DNA of 64,000 nucleotides from Laceyella sediminis (GTDB taxonomy: Bacteria > Bacillota > Bacilli > Thermoactinomycetales > Thermoactinomycetaceae), in contig NZ_PVTZ01000009.1 in the NCBI RefSeq assembly GCF_003003125.1, forward strand, positions 62,001-126,000. The letters run 5' to 3'. The notes under the pieces are model-generated. The model did no database searches. It was not told where the DNA came from and saw only the letters and a list, made by a program, of their open reading frames with translations. The stretch's first letter is position 1. Every line of letters begins with the position of its first letter. Positions 44,762-53,908 of this stretch are shown here, in pieces. Made by a program: the position numbers and the translations under genes.

Positions 44762-45427
44762 GTGAGCGTAGAACTTCAATCCAGTAATTCTGTCGTTTAC
44801 GACAACGAGGTTGACTACAAGACAATGGCCGACGAAGAGCTGGTTTATGGCGTACGTGTAGGTGATCATCAAGCGCTTGAATATTTGATTAATAAGTACA
44901 AAAATTTTGTCAGAGCGAAAGCGAGATCCTACTTCTTGATCGGGGCCGATCATGAAGACATTGTTCAGGAAGGGATGATTGGCTTATTCAAAGCGATTCG
45001 GGACTTTAAAGGTGACAAGCTGGCATCCTTCAAAGCATTTGCCGAATTGTGCATAACGCGCCAAATAATCACAGCAATCAAAACAGCCACTCGTCAGAAG
45101 CACATTCCACTCAACTCATATGTATCTTTGGACAAGCCCGCATACGATGATGACACAGATCGGACATTGTTAGACAAGATTCCAGGCAGTCTATCAAACC
45201 CAGAAGAAATCTACATTAGCCAGGAAGAGTATAACGATATTGAAGATAAAATATCGAAAATTCTAAGTGATTTGGAACGCAAAGTTTTGATGCTGTACCT
45301 CGATGGACGATCTTATCAGGAGATCGCCGTCGACTTAAATCGACACGTTAAGTCAATCGACAATGCGTTGCAACGAGTAAAGCGCAAACTGGAGAGATAT
45401 CTGGAAGTACGGGAAATCTCTCTTTAA
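44762..45427 (+). CDS. sigH: RNA polymerase sigma-H factor
   Basis: A 221-aa sigma-70 family factor for early sporulation and stationary-phase genes. Region 2 appears as LIGADHEDIVQEGMIGLFKAIRDF (core and -10 binding), and region 4 as LERKVLMLYLDGRSYQEIAVDLNRHVKSIDNALQRVKRKL (-35 binding). GGGAGGG precedes two adjacent GTG codons at 44759 and 44762; the second has better spacing. It is the strongest single pointer to an endospore former in the window. Confidence 0.96.
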   Translation: MSVELQSSNSVVYDNEVDYKTMADEELVYGVRVGDHQALEYLINKYKNFVRAKARSYFLIGADHEDIVQEGMIGLFKAIRDFKGDKLASFKAFAELCITRQIITAIKTATRQKHIPLNSYVSLDKPAYDDDTDRTLLDKIPGSLSNPEEIYISQEEYNDIEDKISKILSDLERKVLMLYLDGRSYQEIAVDLNRHVKSIDNALQRVKRKLERYLEVREISL

Positions 45428-45465
45428 AACAAAAAAGGTATCAATGGGTTGCAGGCCCTTTAAAA

Positions 45466-45488
45466 ACAGGTGATCTCACCTGTTTTTT
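45466..45488 (+). terminator. Terminator after sigH
   Basis: ACAGGTGA pairs with TCACCTGT around a 2-base TC, followed by TTTTTG. Confidence 0.88.
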
Positions 45489-45659
45489 GTTTAATTCGAC
45501 AAAAATCATCATTCTCCTTTTTTAAGGATATAAAAAGTTGTGGTATGAATGAAGAATGTTGTTTGTCGACAAATAAACCTTCGATTACCAAATGGAGGAA
45601 AGGGATGGTTATGAAACGGGGTAGAACTTGTCAATAATGAATTGGCAGAGGGTTTCACA

Positions 45660-45688
45660 TTGACAGGAAGTCAGGGGTATGTTAATGT
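45660..45688 (+). promoter_or_regulatory. Promoter for rpmG-secE-nusG
   Basis: TTGACA (45660-45665), 17 bases, TAATGT (45683-45688). A second TATAAT at 45714-45719 lacks a clear -35. Confidence 0.7.
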
Positions 45689-45753
45689 AATTTGGGTATT
45701 TTCTATAATAAAATCCACTCGAACGGTGATTAACAAATAGAGGAGGTGTCGGC

Positions 45754-45903
45754 ATGCGGGTGAATATCACATTGGCTTGCACGGTATGTCGTGAACGCAA
45801 CTACGCGCTGACCAAAAACAAACGGAAGCATCCAGATCGCATGGAGCTGAAGAAGTTTTGTCCGCGTTGCAATGCGCATACAGCACATCGCGAAACGAAA
45901 TAA
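45754..45903 (+). CDS. rpmG: 50S ribosomal protein L33
   Basis: A 49-aa protein starting [12 protein letters not shown]. It has two CxxC pairs (CTVC, CPRC), the zinc-binding C+ form of L33, as in one of the Bacillus paralogues, so it should hold zinc and not rely on the cysteine-free form. GAGGAGGTG lies 6 bases before the ATG. It precedes secE and nusG in the usual order. Confidence 0.95.
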   Translation: MRVNITLACTVCRERNYALTKNKRKHPDRMELKKFCPRCNAHTAHRETK

Positions 45904-45947
45904 GCGGCTGGGTTTGAACGCTTGATATCAAGATGGGGGTGAAAGCC

Positions 45948-46175
45948 ATGGCAGCTTTTCTCGCAAACATCGGACGCGGAATCAAGAAAAGTGTTTCAGG
46001 CACGTCTGGCTTCTTCCGTGGTAGCGTCCAAGAGTTGAAAAAAGTGCGCTGGCCAAACCGGCAAGAGATGGTGAACTACACAATGGTTGTCGTCTTGACA
46101 GTGCTGGTTTTGGCGCTCTTTTTCTTCATTATCGATCAAGGGATCTTGCAATTGGTTCGCATGATCACGAAATAG
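45948..46175 (+). CDS. secE: Preprotein translocase subunit SecE
   Basis: A 75-aa single-span subunit of the SecYEG channel. SVQELKKVRWPNRQEM is the conserved amphipathic segment, followed by one membrane helix at about 45-65. I prefer ATG 45948, with GGGGGTGA upstream, over ATG 45933, which lies on that site and would add five residues. Confidence 0.93.
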   Translation: MAAFLANIGRGIKKSVSGTSGFFRGSVQELKKVRWPNRQEMVNYTMVVVLTVLVLALFFFIIDQGILQLVRMITK

Positions 46176-46222
46176 GTGGAATGAATCATAAGGGGGGTAC
46201 AGGGCTTTAGGCCCTGGTGAGC

Positions 46223-46756
46223 ATGGAAAAGAATTGGTATGTGGTTCACACGTATTCTGGCTACGAGAACAAGGTGAAAACCAACCTGGAAAAGCGGGTT
46301 CACTCGATGGATATGCAGGACAAGATTTTTCGTGTCCTCGTTCCGATGGAAGAGGAGATCGAGCATAAGGACGGCAAGAAAAAATCCGTCATGCGTAAGG
46401 TCTTTCCGGGTTATGTGCTGGTAGAGATGATCATGACCGATGACTCGTGGTATGTCGTGCGGAACACGCCTGGGGTAACCGGTTTCGTCGGTTCATCAGG
46501 GGCGGGTTCAAAACCAACCCCCCTTTTGCCGGATGAGGTTGTCGCGATTCTGCGCCAAATGGGTATGGATGAGTCCAAAGCTACCGTCGACTTTGAAGTT
46601 GCTGAGACAGTAAAGGTGAAAGAAGGGCCTTTCGCCAATTTTGTCGGCCGGATCGAAGAGATCGACATGAACCGTTCGAAACTCAAAGTCATGGTCAATA
46701 TGTTTGGCCGTGAAACGCCTGTAGAATTGGACTTCTTCCAAGTGGAAAAAATTTAA
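46223..46756 (+). CDS. nusG: Transcription elongation factor NusG
   Basis: A 177-aa factor coupling RNA polymerase to ribosomes or Rho and modulating pausing. The NGN domain starts KNWYVVHTYSGYENKVK and includes FPGYVLVEM; the C-terminal KOW domain has VKVKEGPFANFVGRIEEID. ATG 46223 is preceded by a small hairpin (AGGGC with GGCCCT) and a GTGAGC; the Shine-Dalgarno is weak. GTG 46217 is an alternative. Confidence 0.95.
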   Translation: MEKNWYVVHTYSGYENKVKTNLEKRVHSMDMQDKIFRVLVPMEEEIEHKDGKKKSVMRKVFPGYVLVEMIMTDDSWYVVRNTPGVTGFVGSSGAGSKPTPLLPDEVVAILRQMGMDESKATVDFEVAETVKVKEGPFANFVGRIEEIDMNRSKLKVMVNMFGRETPVELDFFQVEKI

Positions 46757-46919
46757 TCTGGCAAAGAACTTTTGTTTTGTGCCATGTTGTGATAAAGTAT
46801 TTTTGTTTGTTACCCCCATCTTTGGGGCGAGCGCAAGCCCGTTAGAAGAAGAGGGAGCTTGCCTTTCCGTGGGAGGGTAATACCCGAGAAAACCACATGT
46901 TTGAAGGAGGTTGGTTAGC

Positions 46920-47345
46920 GTGGCCAAAAAAGTGATTAAAGTGGTCAAGCTGCAAATTCCCGCTGGTAAAGCTAATCCAGCACCGCCAGTAGGTCCGGCG
47001 CTCGGTCAAGCTGGTGTGAACATCATGGGATTCTGTAAAGAGTTCAATGCCCGCACTGCTGATCAAGCCGGTTTGATTATTCCGGTAGAAATCACGGTTT
47101 TTGAAGACCGTTCTTTTACCTTCATCACTAAAACCCCGCCAGCTGCTGTACTTCTGAAAAAAGCAGCCGGGATTGAGTCCGGTTCCGGTGAACCGAACAA
47201 AAAGAAAGTGGCGACCGTGAAACGCGACAAAGTGCGTGAGATCGCCGAGTTGAAAATGCCCGACTTAAACGCTGCAAGCGTGGAAGCGGCTATGCGCATG
47301 ATCGAAGGAACCGCGCGTAGCATGGGCATCGTAATCGAAGACTAA
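46920..47345 (+). CDS. rplK: 50S ribosomal protein L11
   Basis: A 141-aa protein of the GTPase-associated centre. The N-terminal domain shows [25 protein letters not shown] and the C-terminal RNA-binding domain ends [20 protein letters not shown] start with AAGGAGG 7 bases upstream; an upstream in-frame GTG adds three residues. The 163-bp gap after nusG may hold a promoter but no clear one is seen. Confidence 0.96.
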   Translation: MAKKVIKVVKLQIPAGKANPAPPVGPALGQAGVNIMGFCKEFNARTADQAGLIIPVEITVFEDRSFTFITKTPPAAVLLKKAAGIESGSGEPNKKKVATVKRDKVREIAELKMPDLNAASVEAAMRMIEGTARSMGIVIED

Positions 47346-47428
47346 TAGAAAGCCTGCCTACTCTGCCACGAGTAGAGTGAGGCTTGTGGGAGGATCTTCC
47401 GCTACGACCACGAAAGGAGGAACTGTCG

Positions 47429-48127
47429 GTGGCAAAACATGGTAAAAAGTACATGGAAGCGATCAAAAAAGTTGATCGTGACAAAGTTTATGAGCCCAAA
47501 GAAGCATTGGCGCTCGTGAAAGAAATTTCTGTCGCTAAATTTGATGAAACCGTGGAAGCTGCTTTCCGCTTGGGTATTGACACCAAGAAGGCAGATCAAC
47601 AAGTGAGAGGTGCTGTTGTGCTTCCTCACGGCACGGGGAAAACCAAACGCGTTCTCGTATTCGCGAAAGGTGAAAAGGCAAAAGAGGCGGAAGCCGCTGG
47701 TGCGGATTTCGTAGGAGATGAGGACCTCATCAACAAAGTGGCCCAAGGTTGGTTCGAATTTGACGTTGTTGTGGCCACTCCTGACATGATGGGTCAAGTG
47801 GGCCGTCTGGGACGGACTCTCGGTCCGAAAGGCCTCATGCCAAACCCGAAAACGGGTACGGTTACTTTTGAAGTAGCCAAAGCCGTAAACGAGATCAAAG
47901 CGGGTAAAATTGAGTACCGTGCTGATAAGGCCGGCAACGTGCATGCCGCAATTGGTAAAGTTTCCTTCCCGGTTGAGAAACTGGAAGAAAACTTACTTGC
48001 ACTTGCTGAAGCGTTGGTGAAAGCAAAACCGGCTGCTGCAAAAGGCACCTACATGAAGAGCGTTACCGTTTCTTCCACCATGGGTCCTGGCGTAGCCGTA
48101 AACGCGCAACGTTTGTCCGGTCGCTAA
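47429..48127 (+). CDS. rplA: 50S ribosomal protein L1
   Basis: A 232-aa L1-stalk protein. Diagnostic segments are [19 protein letters not shown] and [29 protein letters not shown] (spread over the second domain). GTG 47429 with AAAGGAGG 8 bases upstream. In many bacteria L1 represses its own operon by binding mRNA; no L1 site was identified here. Confidence 0.97.
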   Translation: MAKHGKKYMEAIKKVDRDKVYEPKEALALVKEISVAKFDETVEAAFRLGIDTKKADQQVRGAVVLPHGTGKTKRVLVFAKGEKAKEAEAAGADFVGDEDLINKVAQGWFEFDVVVATPDMMGQVGRLGRTLGPKGLMPNPKTGTVTFEVAKAVNEIKAGKIEYRADKAGNVHAAIGKVSFPVEKLEENLLALAEALVKAKPAAAKGTYMKSVTVSSTMGPGVAVNAQRLSGR

Positions 48128-48133
48128 TAATGC

Positions 48134-48162
48134 TTGACTTTTGCAGCGAGGTTGGGTAACAT
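48134..48162 (+). promoter_or_regulatory. Promoter for rplJ-rplL
   Basis: TTGACT (48134-48139), 17 bases, TAACAT (48157-48162), directly after rplA. Confidence 0.75.
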
Positions 48163-48179
48163 GTAATCGCTGTTTAAAA

Positions 48180-48300
48180 TCGAATAAGAAGCTACCGTAG
48201 ACAGTAGGTGCGGATTGATCCGCTTAATATCCTGCCGAGGAGCTTGCGCTGTTGTCTTTGACAAAGCCTAGCCTTCGACTGCCTGCGGAGGCTTTTTCTT
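48180..48300 (+). promoter_or_regulatory. L10 leader (ribosomal protein autoregulation site)
   Basis: CTACCGTAGACAGTAGGTG...TTAATATCCTGCCGAGG is the conserved core of the L10 leader, where the L10(L12)4 complex binds. It is followed by a hairpin GCCT/AGGC with TTTTT (48267-48297), an intrinsic attenuator. It would reduce rplJ-rplL transcription when L10 is in excess. Confidence 0.88.
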
Positions 48301-48336
48301 ATTTCTTCAAAAACTCCTGATGAGGAGGTGTACCGC

Positions 48337-48849
48337 ATGTCCAAAGCAATCGAGCAGAAAAAAGTAATTGTTAAAGAAATCGCGGATAAACTGACCCGCA
48401 GTAAAACAACCATCGTAGCTGACTATCGCGGTTTGAACGTTAAACAAATGAACGAGCTGCGTAAAGAGTTGCGTGAAGCTGGCGTAGAGATGCAGGTTTT
48501 GAAAAACACCTTGACCCGCCGTGCTGCTGAGCAAGTGGGAATGGAAGATTTGAACCAGCACCTGACCGGCCCATCCGCAGTCGCTTTCAGCTATGAGGAT
48601 GTCGTTGCTCCAGCTAAAGTGCTTCACAAATTTGCGAAGACCAACAAAGAGCTGGAAATCAAGGGCGGTATCGTAGAAGGCAGAGCAGTAAGCCTTGATG
48701 AGATTAAGGCGCTGGCTGAGCTGCCAAGCCGCGAAGGCCTCTTGTCCATGCTTCTCAGCGTGCTGCAAGCGCCGATGCGCAACTTCGCGCTTGCTGTTAA
48801 AGCCGTTGCTGACAAAGACGGAGAAGCTGGCGAAGCACAAGAAGCGTAA
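48337..48849 (+). CDS. rplJ: 50S ribosomal protein L10
   Basis: A 170-aa stalk-base protein that holds L7/L12 dimers. [35 protein letters not shown] lies in the N-terminal RNA-binding domain (as two blocks) and the C-terminal helix binds L12. ATG 48337 with GAGGAGGTG upstream. Preceded by its own leader and attenuator. Confidence 0.97.
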   Translation: MSKAIEQKKVIVKEIADKLTRSKTTIVADYRGLNVKQMNELRKELREAGVEMQVLKNTLTRRAAEQVGMEDLNQHLTGPSAVAFSYEDVVAPAKVLHKFAKTNKELEIKGGIVEGRAVSLDEIKALAELPSREGLLSMLLSVLQAPMRNFALAVKAVADKDGEAGEAQEA

Positions 48850-48913
48850 TGCAGCTTGAGAAAGAACGGCATTTGAAAAATAACTAGATCTGTATATAGG
48901 GAGGTTTCCTTTC

Positions 48914-49279
48914 ATGACGAAAGAACAAATCATTGAAGCGATTAAAGGTATGAGCGTTCTCGAACTGAACGACTTGGTAAAAGCAATCGAAGAAGAATTC
49001 GGCGTAACTGCTGCAGCTCCGGTTGTAATGGGTAACGTAGCAGGTGGCGGAGAAGCTGCTGAAGAGAAAACCGAATTCGATGTAATCCTGGCAAGCGCTG
49101 GTAGCTCCAAAATCAACGTTATCAAAGTGGTTCGTGGCATCACTGGCCTGGGCCTGAAAGAAGCAAAAGCGCTGGTTGACGGAACTCCTGCTCCAATCAA
49201 AGAAGGCGTATCCAAAGAAGAAGCAGAAAAAATCAAAGCAGAACTCGAAGAAGCCGGTGCATCTGTGGAAATCAAGTAA
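48914..49279 (+). CDS. rplL: 50S ribosomal protein L7/L12
   Basis: A 121-aa acidic stalk protein that recruits translation factors. The N-terminal dimerisation part [26 protein letters not shown], an alanine-rich hinge, and the C-terminal [19 protein letters not shown] block are typical. AGGGAGG precedes the ATG by 9 bases. Confidence 0.97.
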   Translation: MTKEQIIEAIKGMSVLELNDLVKAIEEEFGVTAAAPVVMGNVAGGGEAAEEKTEFDVILASAGSSKINVIKVVRGITGLGLKEAKALVDGTPAPIKEGVSKEEAEKIKAELEEAGASVEIK

Positions 49280-49297
49280 TAAGCTTGACTCCGGCCG

Positions 49298-49331
49298 GAC
49301 CCGCCGTCGTCGGTCGGCGGGTCTCTTTTAT
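49298..49331 (+). terminator. Terminator after rplL
   Basis: GACCCGCC pairs with GGCGGGTC around a 10-base loop, followed by TCTTTTATT. Confidence 0.88.
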
Positions 49332-49446
49332 TGTAAGGGTGGTTTTGTGCAGGCTAGGGAGGCAATGCTCCTTTGGCTCTGCGTAGCTTTCCCTTGCATT
49401 AACATAAACGCATGACCGGGTAATGCTGTGGAAGGGGTTATGTACC

Positions 49447-50049
49447 GTGAGTGAACACTACTTTTCAGCGAATCCGCTGGCCAAAAGCGAAGAGCGGGAA
49501 GTGATGGCCGAACTGCGCGGACATTCATTGCGTTTTCATACGGATGCCGGCGTTTTTTCCAAAAAAGGGGTTGACTTTGGTAGTCGACTTCTGGTGGAGA
49601 CGGCGCAGATTGAGCCGGGTTCCCGTGTGCTAGATCTTGGTTGTGGTTATGGAGCGATAGGAATTGCCATCGCCAAAGCGGTACCCCAGACCACAGTGGT
49701 CATGGTTGATGTGAATGAACGGGCGGTCAAGCTCGCTGAACAAAACGCGCGGAGAAATCGCGTAGATGGCATGGTGCAAGTTTTGAAAAGCGATGGCTTT
49801 TCAGCGATTCACGGCCAACAGTTCGACTGCATTTTGTTCAATCCGCCGATCCGCACTGGAAAAGAGACGATCTATCGCTTGTTTCGCGAAGCGGCTGACG
49901 CGATGGTTCCTGATGGATCACTATGGATTGTGATTCGCAAACAACAAGGTGCTGCTTCTGCAAAAAAAGAGTTGGCATCATATTTCCAAGATGTGGAAGT
50001 GGTTGAGCAAAAGAAAGGGTATTGGATTATTTGCGCACAAGGGCATTGA
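49447..50049 (+). CDS. YbxB-like class I methyltransferase (RsmC-related)
   Basis: A 200-aa SAM-dependent methyltransferase. HYFSANPLAKSE and FTDAGVFSKKGVDFGSRLL-type motifs (here FHTDAGVFSKKGVDFGSRLL) lead to VLDLGCGYGAIGIAIAK (SAM binding) and LFNPPIRTGKE, an NPP(Y)-like motif of base methylation. It matches B. subtilis YbxB, which sits at the same place between rplL and rpoB; the target is probably rRNA guanine but is not established. GTG 49447 with AAGGGG upstream. Confidence 0.9.
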   Translation: MSEHYFSANPLAKSEEREVMAELRGHSLRFHTDAGVFSKKGVDFGSRLLVETAQIEPGSRVLDLGCGYGAIGIAIAKAVPQTTVVMVDVNERAVKLAEQNARRNRVDGMVQVLKSDGFSAIHGQQFDCILFNPPIRTGKETIYRLFREAADAMVPDGSLWIVIRKQQGAASAKKELASYFQDVEVVEQKKGYWIICAQGH

Positions 50050-50090
50050 CTTCGGTATCCGCTTGTGATAGTGTTTTAAATTGCAGAAAG

Positions 50091-50117
50091 TCTCAACATT
50101 TGAGGCTGGTTTTTTTT
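50091..50117 (+). terminator. Terminator after the YbxB-like gene
   Basis: AGTCTCAA pairs with TTGAGGCT (one mismatch) and is followed by GGTTTTTTTT. Confidence 0.82.
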
Positions 50118-50286
50118 GGTATGTGTGGCCAACCAGCCTGTTTAATCACATATTGGGCTGGATAAAATAGGTAAATAGACTGCTTCTAGGTAAAATGAGG
50201 TTGCGTATTCACTCATTTTCTTTTTTTACCGTGATTAGTCGCTTAATATTGAGCGGCTTTCGACTGGATGCGAGGGGGGAGTTTGT

Positions 50287-53200
50287 TTGGCTGGTAAAAT
50301 GATCCCATGTGGTCGTCGGCAACGTCGTAGCTATGCTCGCATTAATGAGGTTCTCGAGCTGCCGAATCTGATTGAGATTCAGCAAAAGTCTTATGACTGG
50401 TTCCTTGATGTTGGTTTGCGTGAAATGTTCCGCGATATTTCGCCAATCGAGGATTTTACCGGTAACCTTGTGCTGGAGTTTATCGACTATAGCCTGGGTG
50501 AACCGAAATACACCGTTGAAGAGGCGAAAGATCATCAGGTGACCTTTGCCGCACCGCTTCGTGTCAAAGTGCGCCTCATCAACAAAGAGACGGGCGAAGT
50601 AAAAGAGCAAGAAGTCTTTATGGGCGACTTCCCGCTCATGACCGAAACGGGTACCTTTATCATCAATGGCGCGGAACGCGTAATCGTCAGCCAGTTGGTG
50701 CGTTCACCTAGTGTGTATTATAACACGAAAGCGGACAAGAACGGGAAAACAACTTACACGGCGACGGTGATCCCAAACCGCGGTGCTTGGCTGGAGTTTG
50801 AAACCGACGCCAAAGATATTATATATGTTCGCATCGATCGAACGCGCAAGATTCCTGTGACGGTTCTGTTACGCGCGCTCGGCTTTAGTAGCGATGCGGA
50901 AATCATTGACTTGCTGGGGGATGACGAATACATTCGTAACACCCTAGACAAAGACAACACAGGAAACACTGAAAAAGCACTGATTGAAATCTACGAACGT
51001 TTGCGTCCAGGCGAACCGCCAACAGCGGAAAACGCTCGCAGCCTCTTATACGCCCGGTTCTTCGATCCGAAGCGTTATGATTTGGCCGCTGTGGGACGTT
51101 ATAAAATCAATAAAAAACTGCACATCAAAAATCGTTTGCTCAACCAGAAGCTGGCTGAGCCTGTCGTGAATCCGGAAACAGGTGAGATCTTGGCGGAAGC
51201 AGGGACGGTGCTGGAACGCCGCGTCCTAGACAAACTCCTTCCGTATCTGACAGGCGAGAAGGCATTTGGCCGCAAGGAGTACAAAGTGCGTGGAGGCGTT
51301 CCCGATGATGGGCCGATCTCGTTGCAAGCTGTGCACATCTTTGCGCCCAATGACGAGAGCAAAGTGACCAAAGTGATCTCCAATGCAGAAGTATCTGATG
51401 AGATCAAACATATTACCCCGTCTGACATCATCGCTTCGATCAGCTATTTCGTCAATTTGCTGTACGGAGTGGGAAGCACGGATGATATCGACCATTTGGG
51501 CAATCGGCGCCTGCGTTCTGTAGGGGAGCTGTTGCAAAACCAGTTCCGCATCGGTTTGTCGCGGATGGAGCGGGTAGTGCGCGAACGGATGTCGATTCAA
51601 GACGCCAACGCGATCACGCCACAAGCGTTGATCAATATTCGTCCGGTCATCGCGGCAATTAAAGAGTTCTTCGGTAGCAGCCAGTTGTCTCAGTTCATGG
51701 ACCAAACCAACCCGTTGGCTGAGCTGACTCACAAACGCCGTCTGTCGGCGCTTGGTCCTGGTGGTTTGACCCGGGAGCGCGCTGGGTTTGAAGTGCGTGA
51801 CGTTCACCACTCACACTATGGTCGGATGTGTCCGATCGAAACTCCTGAGGGTCCCAACATCGGTTTGATCAACTCCTTGTCGACATTTGCGCGTGTCAAT
51901 GAGTATGGCTTTATCGAAACCCCCTATCGTCACGTCGATCCCGACACGGGTCAGGTGACGGATCGGATTGATTTCCTCACGGCGGATGAAGAGGACAACT
52001 ACTATGTGGCGCAGGCTAACGCACCACTTAATGAAGACAACACCTTCGCCGATGATATGGTGACGGTCCGCCACCGTTCAGAGATTATCAACGTCCCCCG
52101 CGATCGGGTGGATTATATGGATGTTTCGCCTAAACAGGTTGTGTCCGTGGCTACGGCATGCATCCCCTTCTTGGAAAACGACGACTCCAACCGCGCGCTG
52201 ATGGGTTCGAACATGCAGCGGCAAGCGGTGCCGTTGTTGAGACCGGAAGCGCCGTTCATCGGAACGGGTATGGAACACGTGGCTGCGCGTGACTCTGGCG
52301 TGATGGTTCGTGCGAAACGGCCGGGTACGGTTGTCCGTGTGTCCGCGGACGAAATTTGGGTACGGCAAGAGCAAGAAATTGACGGTCGCCTGATTGAAGG
52401 GGATATTGACAAATATAAGCTCACCAAGTTCTCTCGTTCCAACCAAGGCACTTGTATCAACCAACGGCCAGTTGTCCGCACGGGGGAAAAAGTAAAAGTG
52501 GGCGACGTCCTGGCGGATGGCCCATCCACCGAGCAAGGGGAAATGGCATTGGGACGCAACGTTGTGGTAGCCTTTATGACTTGGGAAGGTTACAACTACG
52601 AGGATGCCATTTTGCTGAGCGAGAAATTGGTGAAGGAAGACGTCTATACCTCGATTCACATTGAGAAGTTGGAAAGTGAAGCGAGAGACACCAAGCTGGG
52701 GCCGGAAGAGATTACCCGCGACATTCCAAATGTGGGTGAAGATGCCCTCAAAAACCTCGATGAGCGCGGAATTATTCGCGTTGGTGCAGAGATCAAGCCG
52801 GGAGACATCCTGGTTGGGAAGGTGACGCCAAAAGGGGTGACCGAACTGACCGCGGAAGAACGGCTGCTGCACGCGATCTTCGGTGAGAAAGCACGGGAAG
52901 TTCGCGATACGTCACTCCGTGTGCCACATGGTCAAGACGGAATCGTCGTAGACGTGAAAGTCTTCACCCGTGAAAACGGCGATGAGTTGCCGCCAGGTGT
53001 GAATCAATTGGTGCGCGTCTACATCGCACAGAAACGGAAAATCTCCGAAGGGGACAAAATGGCTGGACGCCACGGTAACAAAGGGGTTATTGCCCGGATC
53101 ATGCCTGAAGAGGACATGCCGTTTTTGCCAGATGGTACGCCAGTTCAAGTTGTCTTGAACCCGCTGGGCGTTCCGTCGCGGATGAATATCGGTCAGGTGC

Positions 53201-53835
53201 TTGAGGTTCACTTGGGCATGGCGGCCAAAGCATTAAACCTGCATATGGCTACGCCTGTCTTTGACGGGGCAACTGAAAACGATGTGTTTGAAACATTGAA
53301 AGAAGCTGGCTTGGATGAAGACGGCAAAACGATTCTTTATGATGGACGCACGGGAGAACCGTTTGAAAATCGCGTCACCGTTGGGGTCATGTACATGATC
53401 AAGCTGGCGCACATGGTTGATGACAAAATTCACGCGCGTTCCACAGGTCCTTACTCCTTGGTTACCCAGCAACCGCTCGGTGGTAAAGCGCAATTTGGTG
53501 GACAACGATTTGGTGAGATGGAGGTGTGGGCGTTGGAAGCATATGGTGCCGCGCACACACTGCAAGAGATTCTCACGGTCAAATCAGACGACGTTGTCGG
53601 CCGCGTAAAAACCTACGAGTCCATTGTCAAAGGTGAAAACGTGCCGGAGCCGGGAGTGCCTGAATCATTCAAGGTATTGATCAAAGAGTTGCAAAGCTTG
53701 GGTATGGATGTGAAGATCCTTTCCGAAGACGAGCAAGAAATTGAGATGCGTGAATTGGATGAGGATGAGGAATCGGCAAGTGATAAGCTCGGTTTTGATC
53801 TGCTTGAGGAGGATACTGCTCACTCAAACTCTTGA
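50287..53835 (+). CDS. rpoB: RNA polymerase beta subunit
   Basis: An 1182-aa core RNA polymerase subunit. The N-terminus [24 protein letters not shown], the fork region, the rifampicin-binding cluster ([23 protein letters not shown]) and the C-terminal clamp-binding region ([23 protein letters not shown]) are all present. The rifampicin cluster has the residues of sensitive enzymes (D, H, S in place). The TTG start has GAGGGGGGAG upstream. An acidic tail ([10 protein letters not shown]) extends the C-terminus. rpoC follows after 73 bp. Confidence 0.98.
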   Translation: MAGKMIPCGRRQRRSYARINEVLELPNLIEIQQKSYDWFLDVGLREMFRDISPIEDFTGNLVLEFIDYSLGEPKYTVEEAKDHQVTFAAPLRVKVRLINKETGEVKEQEVFMGDFPLMTETGTFIINGAERVIVSQLVRSPSVYYNTKADKNGKTTYTATVIPNRGAWLEFETDAKDIIYVRIDRTRKIPVTVLLRALGFSSDAEIIDLLGDDEYIRNTLDKDNTGNTEKALIEIYERLRPGEPPTAENARSLLYARFFDPKRYDLAAVGRYKINKKLHIKNRLLNQKLAEPVVNPETGEILAEAGTVLERRVLDKLLPYLTGEKAFGRKEYKVRGGVPDDGPISLQAVHIFAPNDESKVTKVISNAEVSDEIKHITPSDIIASISYFVNLLYGVGSTDDIDHLGNRRLRSVGELLQNQFRIGLSRMERVVRERMSIQDANAITPQALINIRPVIAAIKEFFGSSQLSQFMDQTNPLAELTHKRRLSALGPGGLTRERAGFEVRDVHHSHYGRMCPIETPEGPNIGLINSLSTFARVNEYGFIETPYRHVDPDTGQVTDRIDFLTADEEDNYYVAQANAPLNEDNTFADDMVTVRHRSEIINVPRDRVDYMDVSPKQVVSVATACIPFLENDDSNRALMGSNMQRQAVPLLRPEAPFIGTGMEHVAARDSGVMVRAKRPGTVVRVSADEIWVRQEQEIDGRLIEGDIDKYKLTKFSRSNQGTCINQRPVVRTGEKVKVGDVLADGPSTEQGEMALGRNVVVAFMTWEGYNYEDAILLSEKLVKEDVYTSIHIEKLESEARDTKLGPEEITRDIPNVGEDALKNLDERGIIRVGAEIKPGDILVGKVTPKGVTELTAEERLLHAIFGEKAREVRDTSLRVPHGQDGIVVDVKVFTRENGDELPPGVNQLVRVYIAQKRKISEGDKMAGRHGNKGVIARIMPEEDMPFLPDGTPVQVVLNPLGVPSRMNIGQVLEVHLGMAAKALNLHMATPVFDGATENDVFETLKEAGLDEDGKTILYDGRTGEPFENRVTVGVMYMIKLAHMVDDKIHARSTGPYSLVTQQPLGGKAQFGGQRFGEMEVWALEAYGAAHTLQEILTVKSDDVVGRVKTYESIVKGENVPEPGVPESFKVLIKELQSLGMDVKILSEDEQEIEMRELDEDEESASDKLGFDLLEEDTAHSNS

Positions 53836-53908
53836 TCGTCGCATGCAGGGGGCGTGATGCGCGCCCCTGCGCATGCAACGGGATGAATCCTGAGGGAGGA
53901 ATCGCCCA

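Noticed and set aside
45604-45640. 10-codon frame after AGGAAAGGG, starting MVMKRG
   Set aside because: Very short, upstream of the rpmG promoter, with nothing to support translation beyond a purine-rich stretch.
48307-49275. 322-codon open frame on the - strand across rplJ and rplL
   Set aside because: Antisense of two certain ribosomal genes; low-complexity serine/alanine content.
50287-53835. Rifampicin-resistance substitution in rpoB
   Set aside because: The cluster reads [20 protein letters not shown]..., which is the sensitive form.
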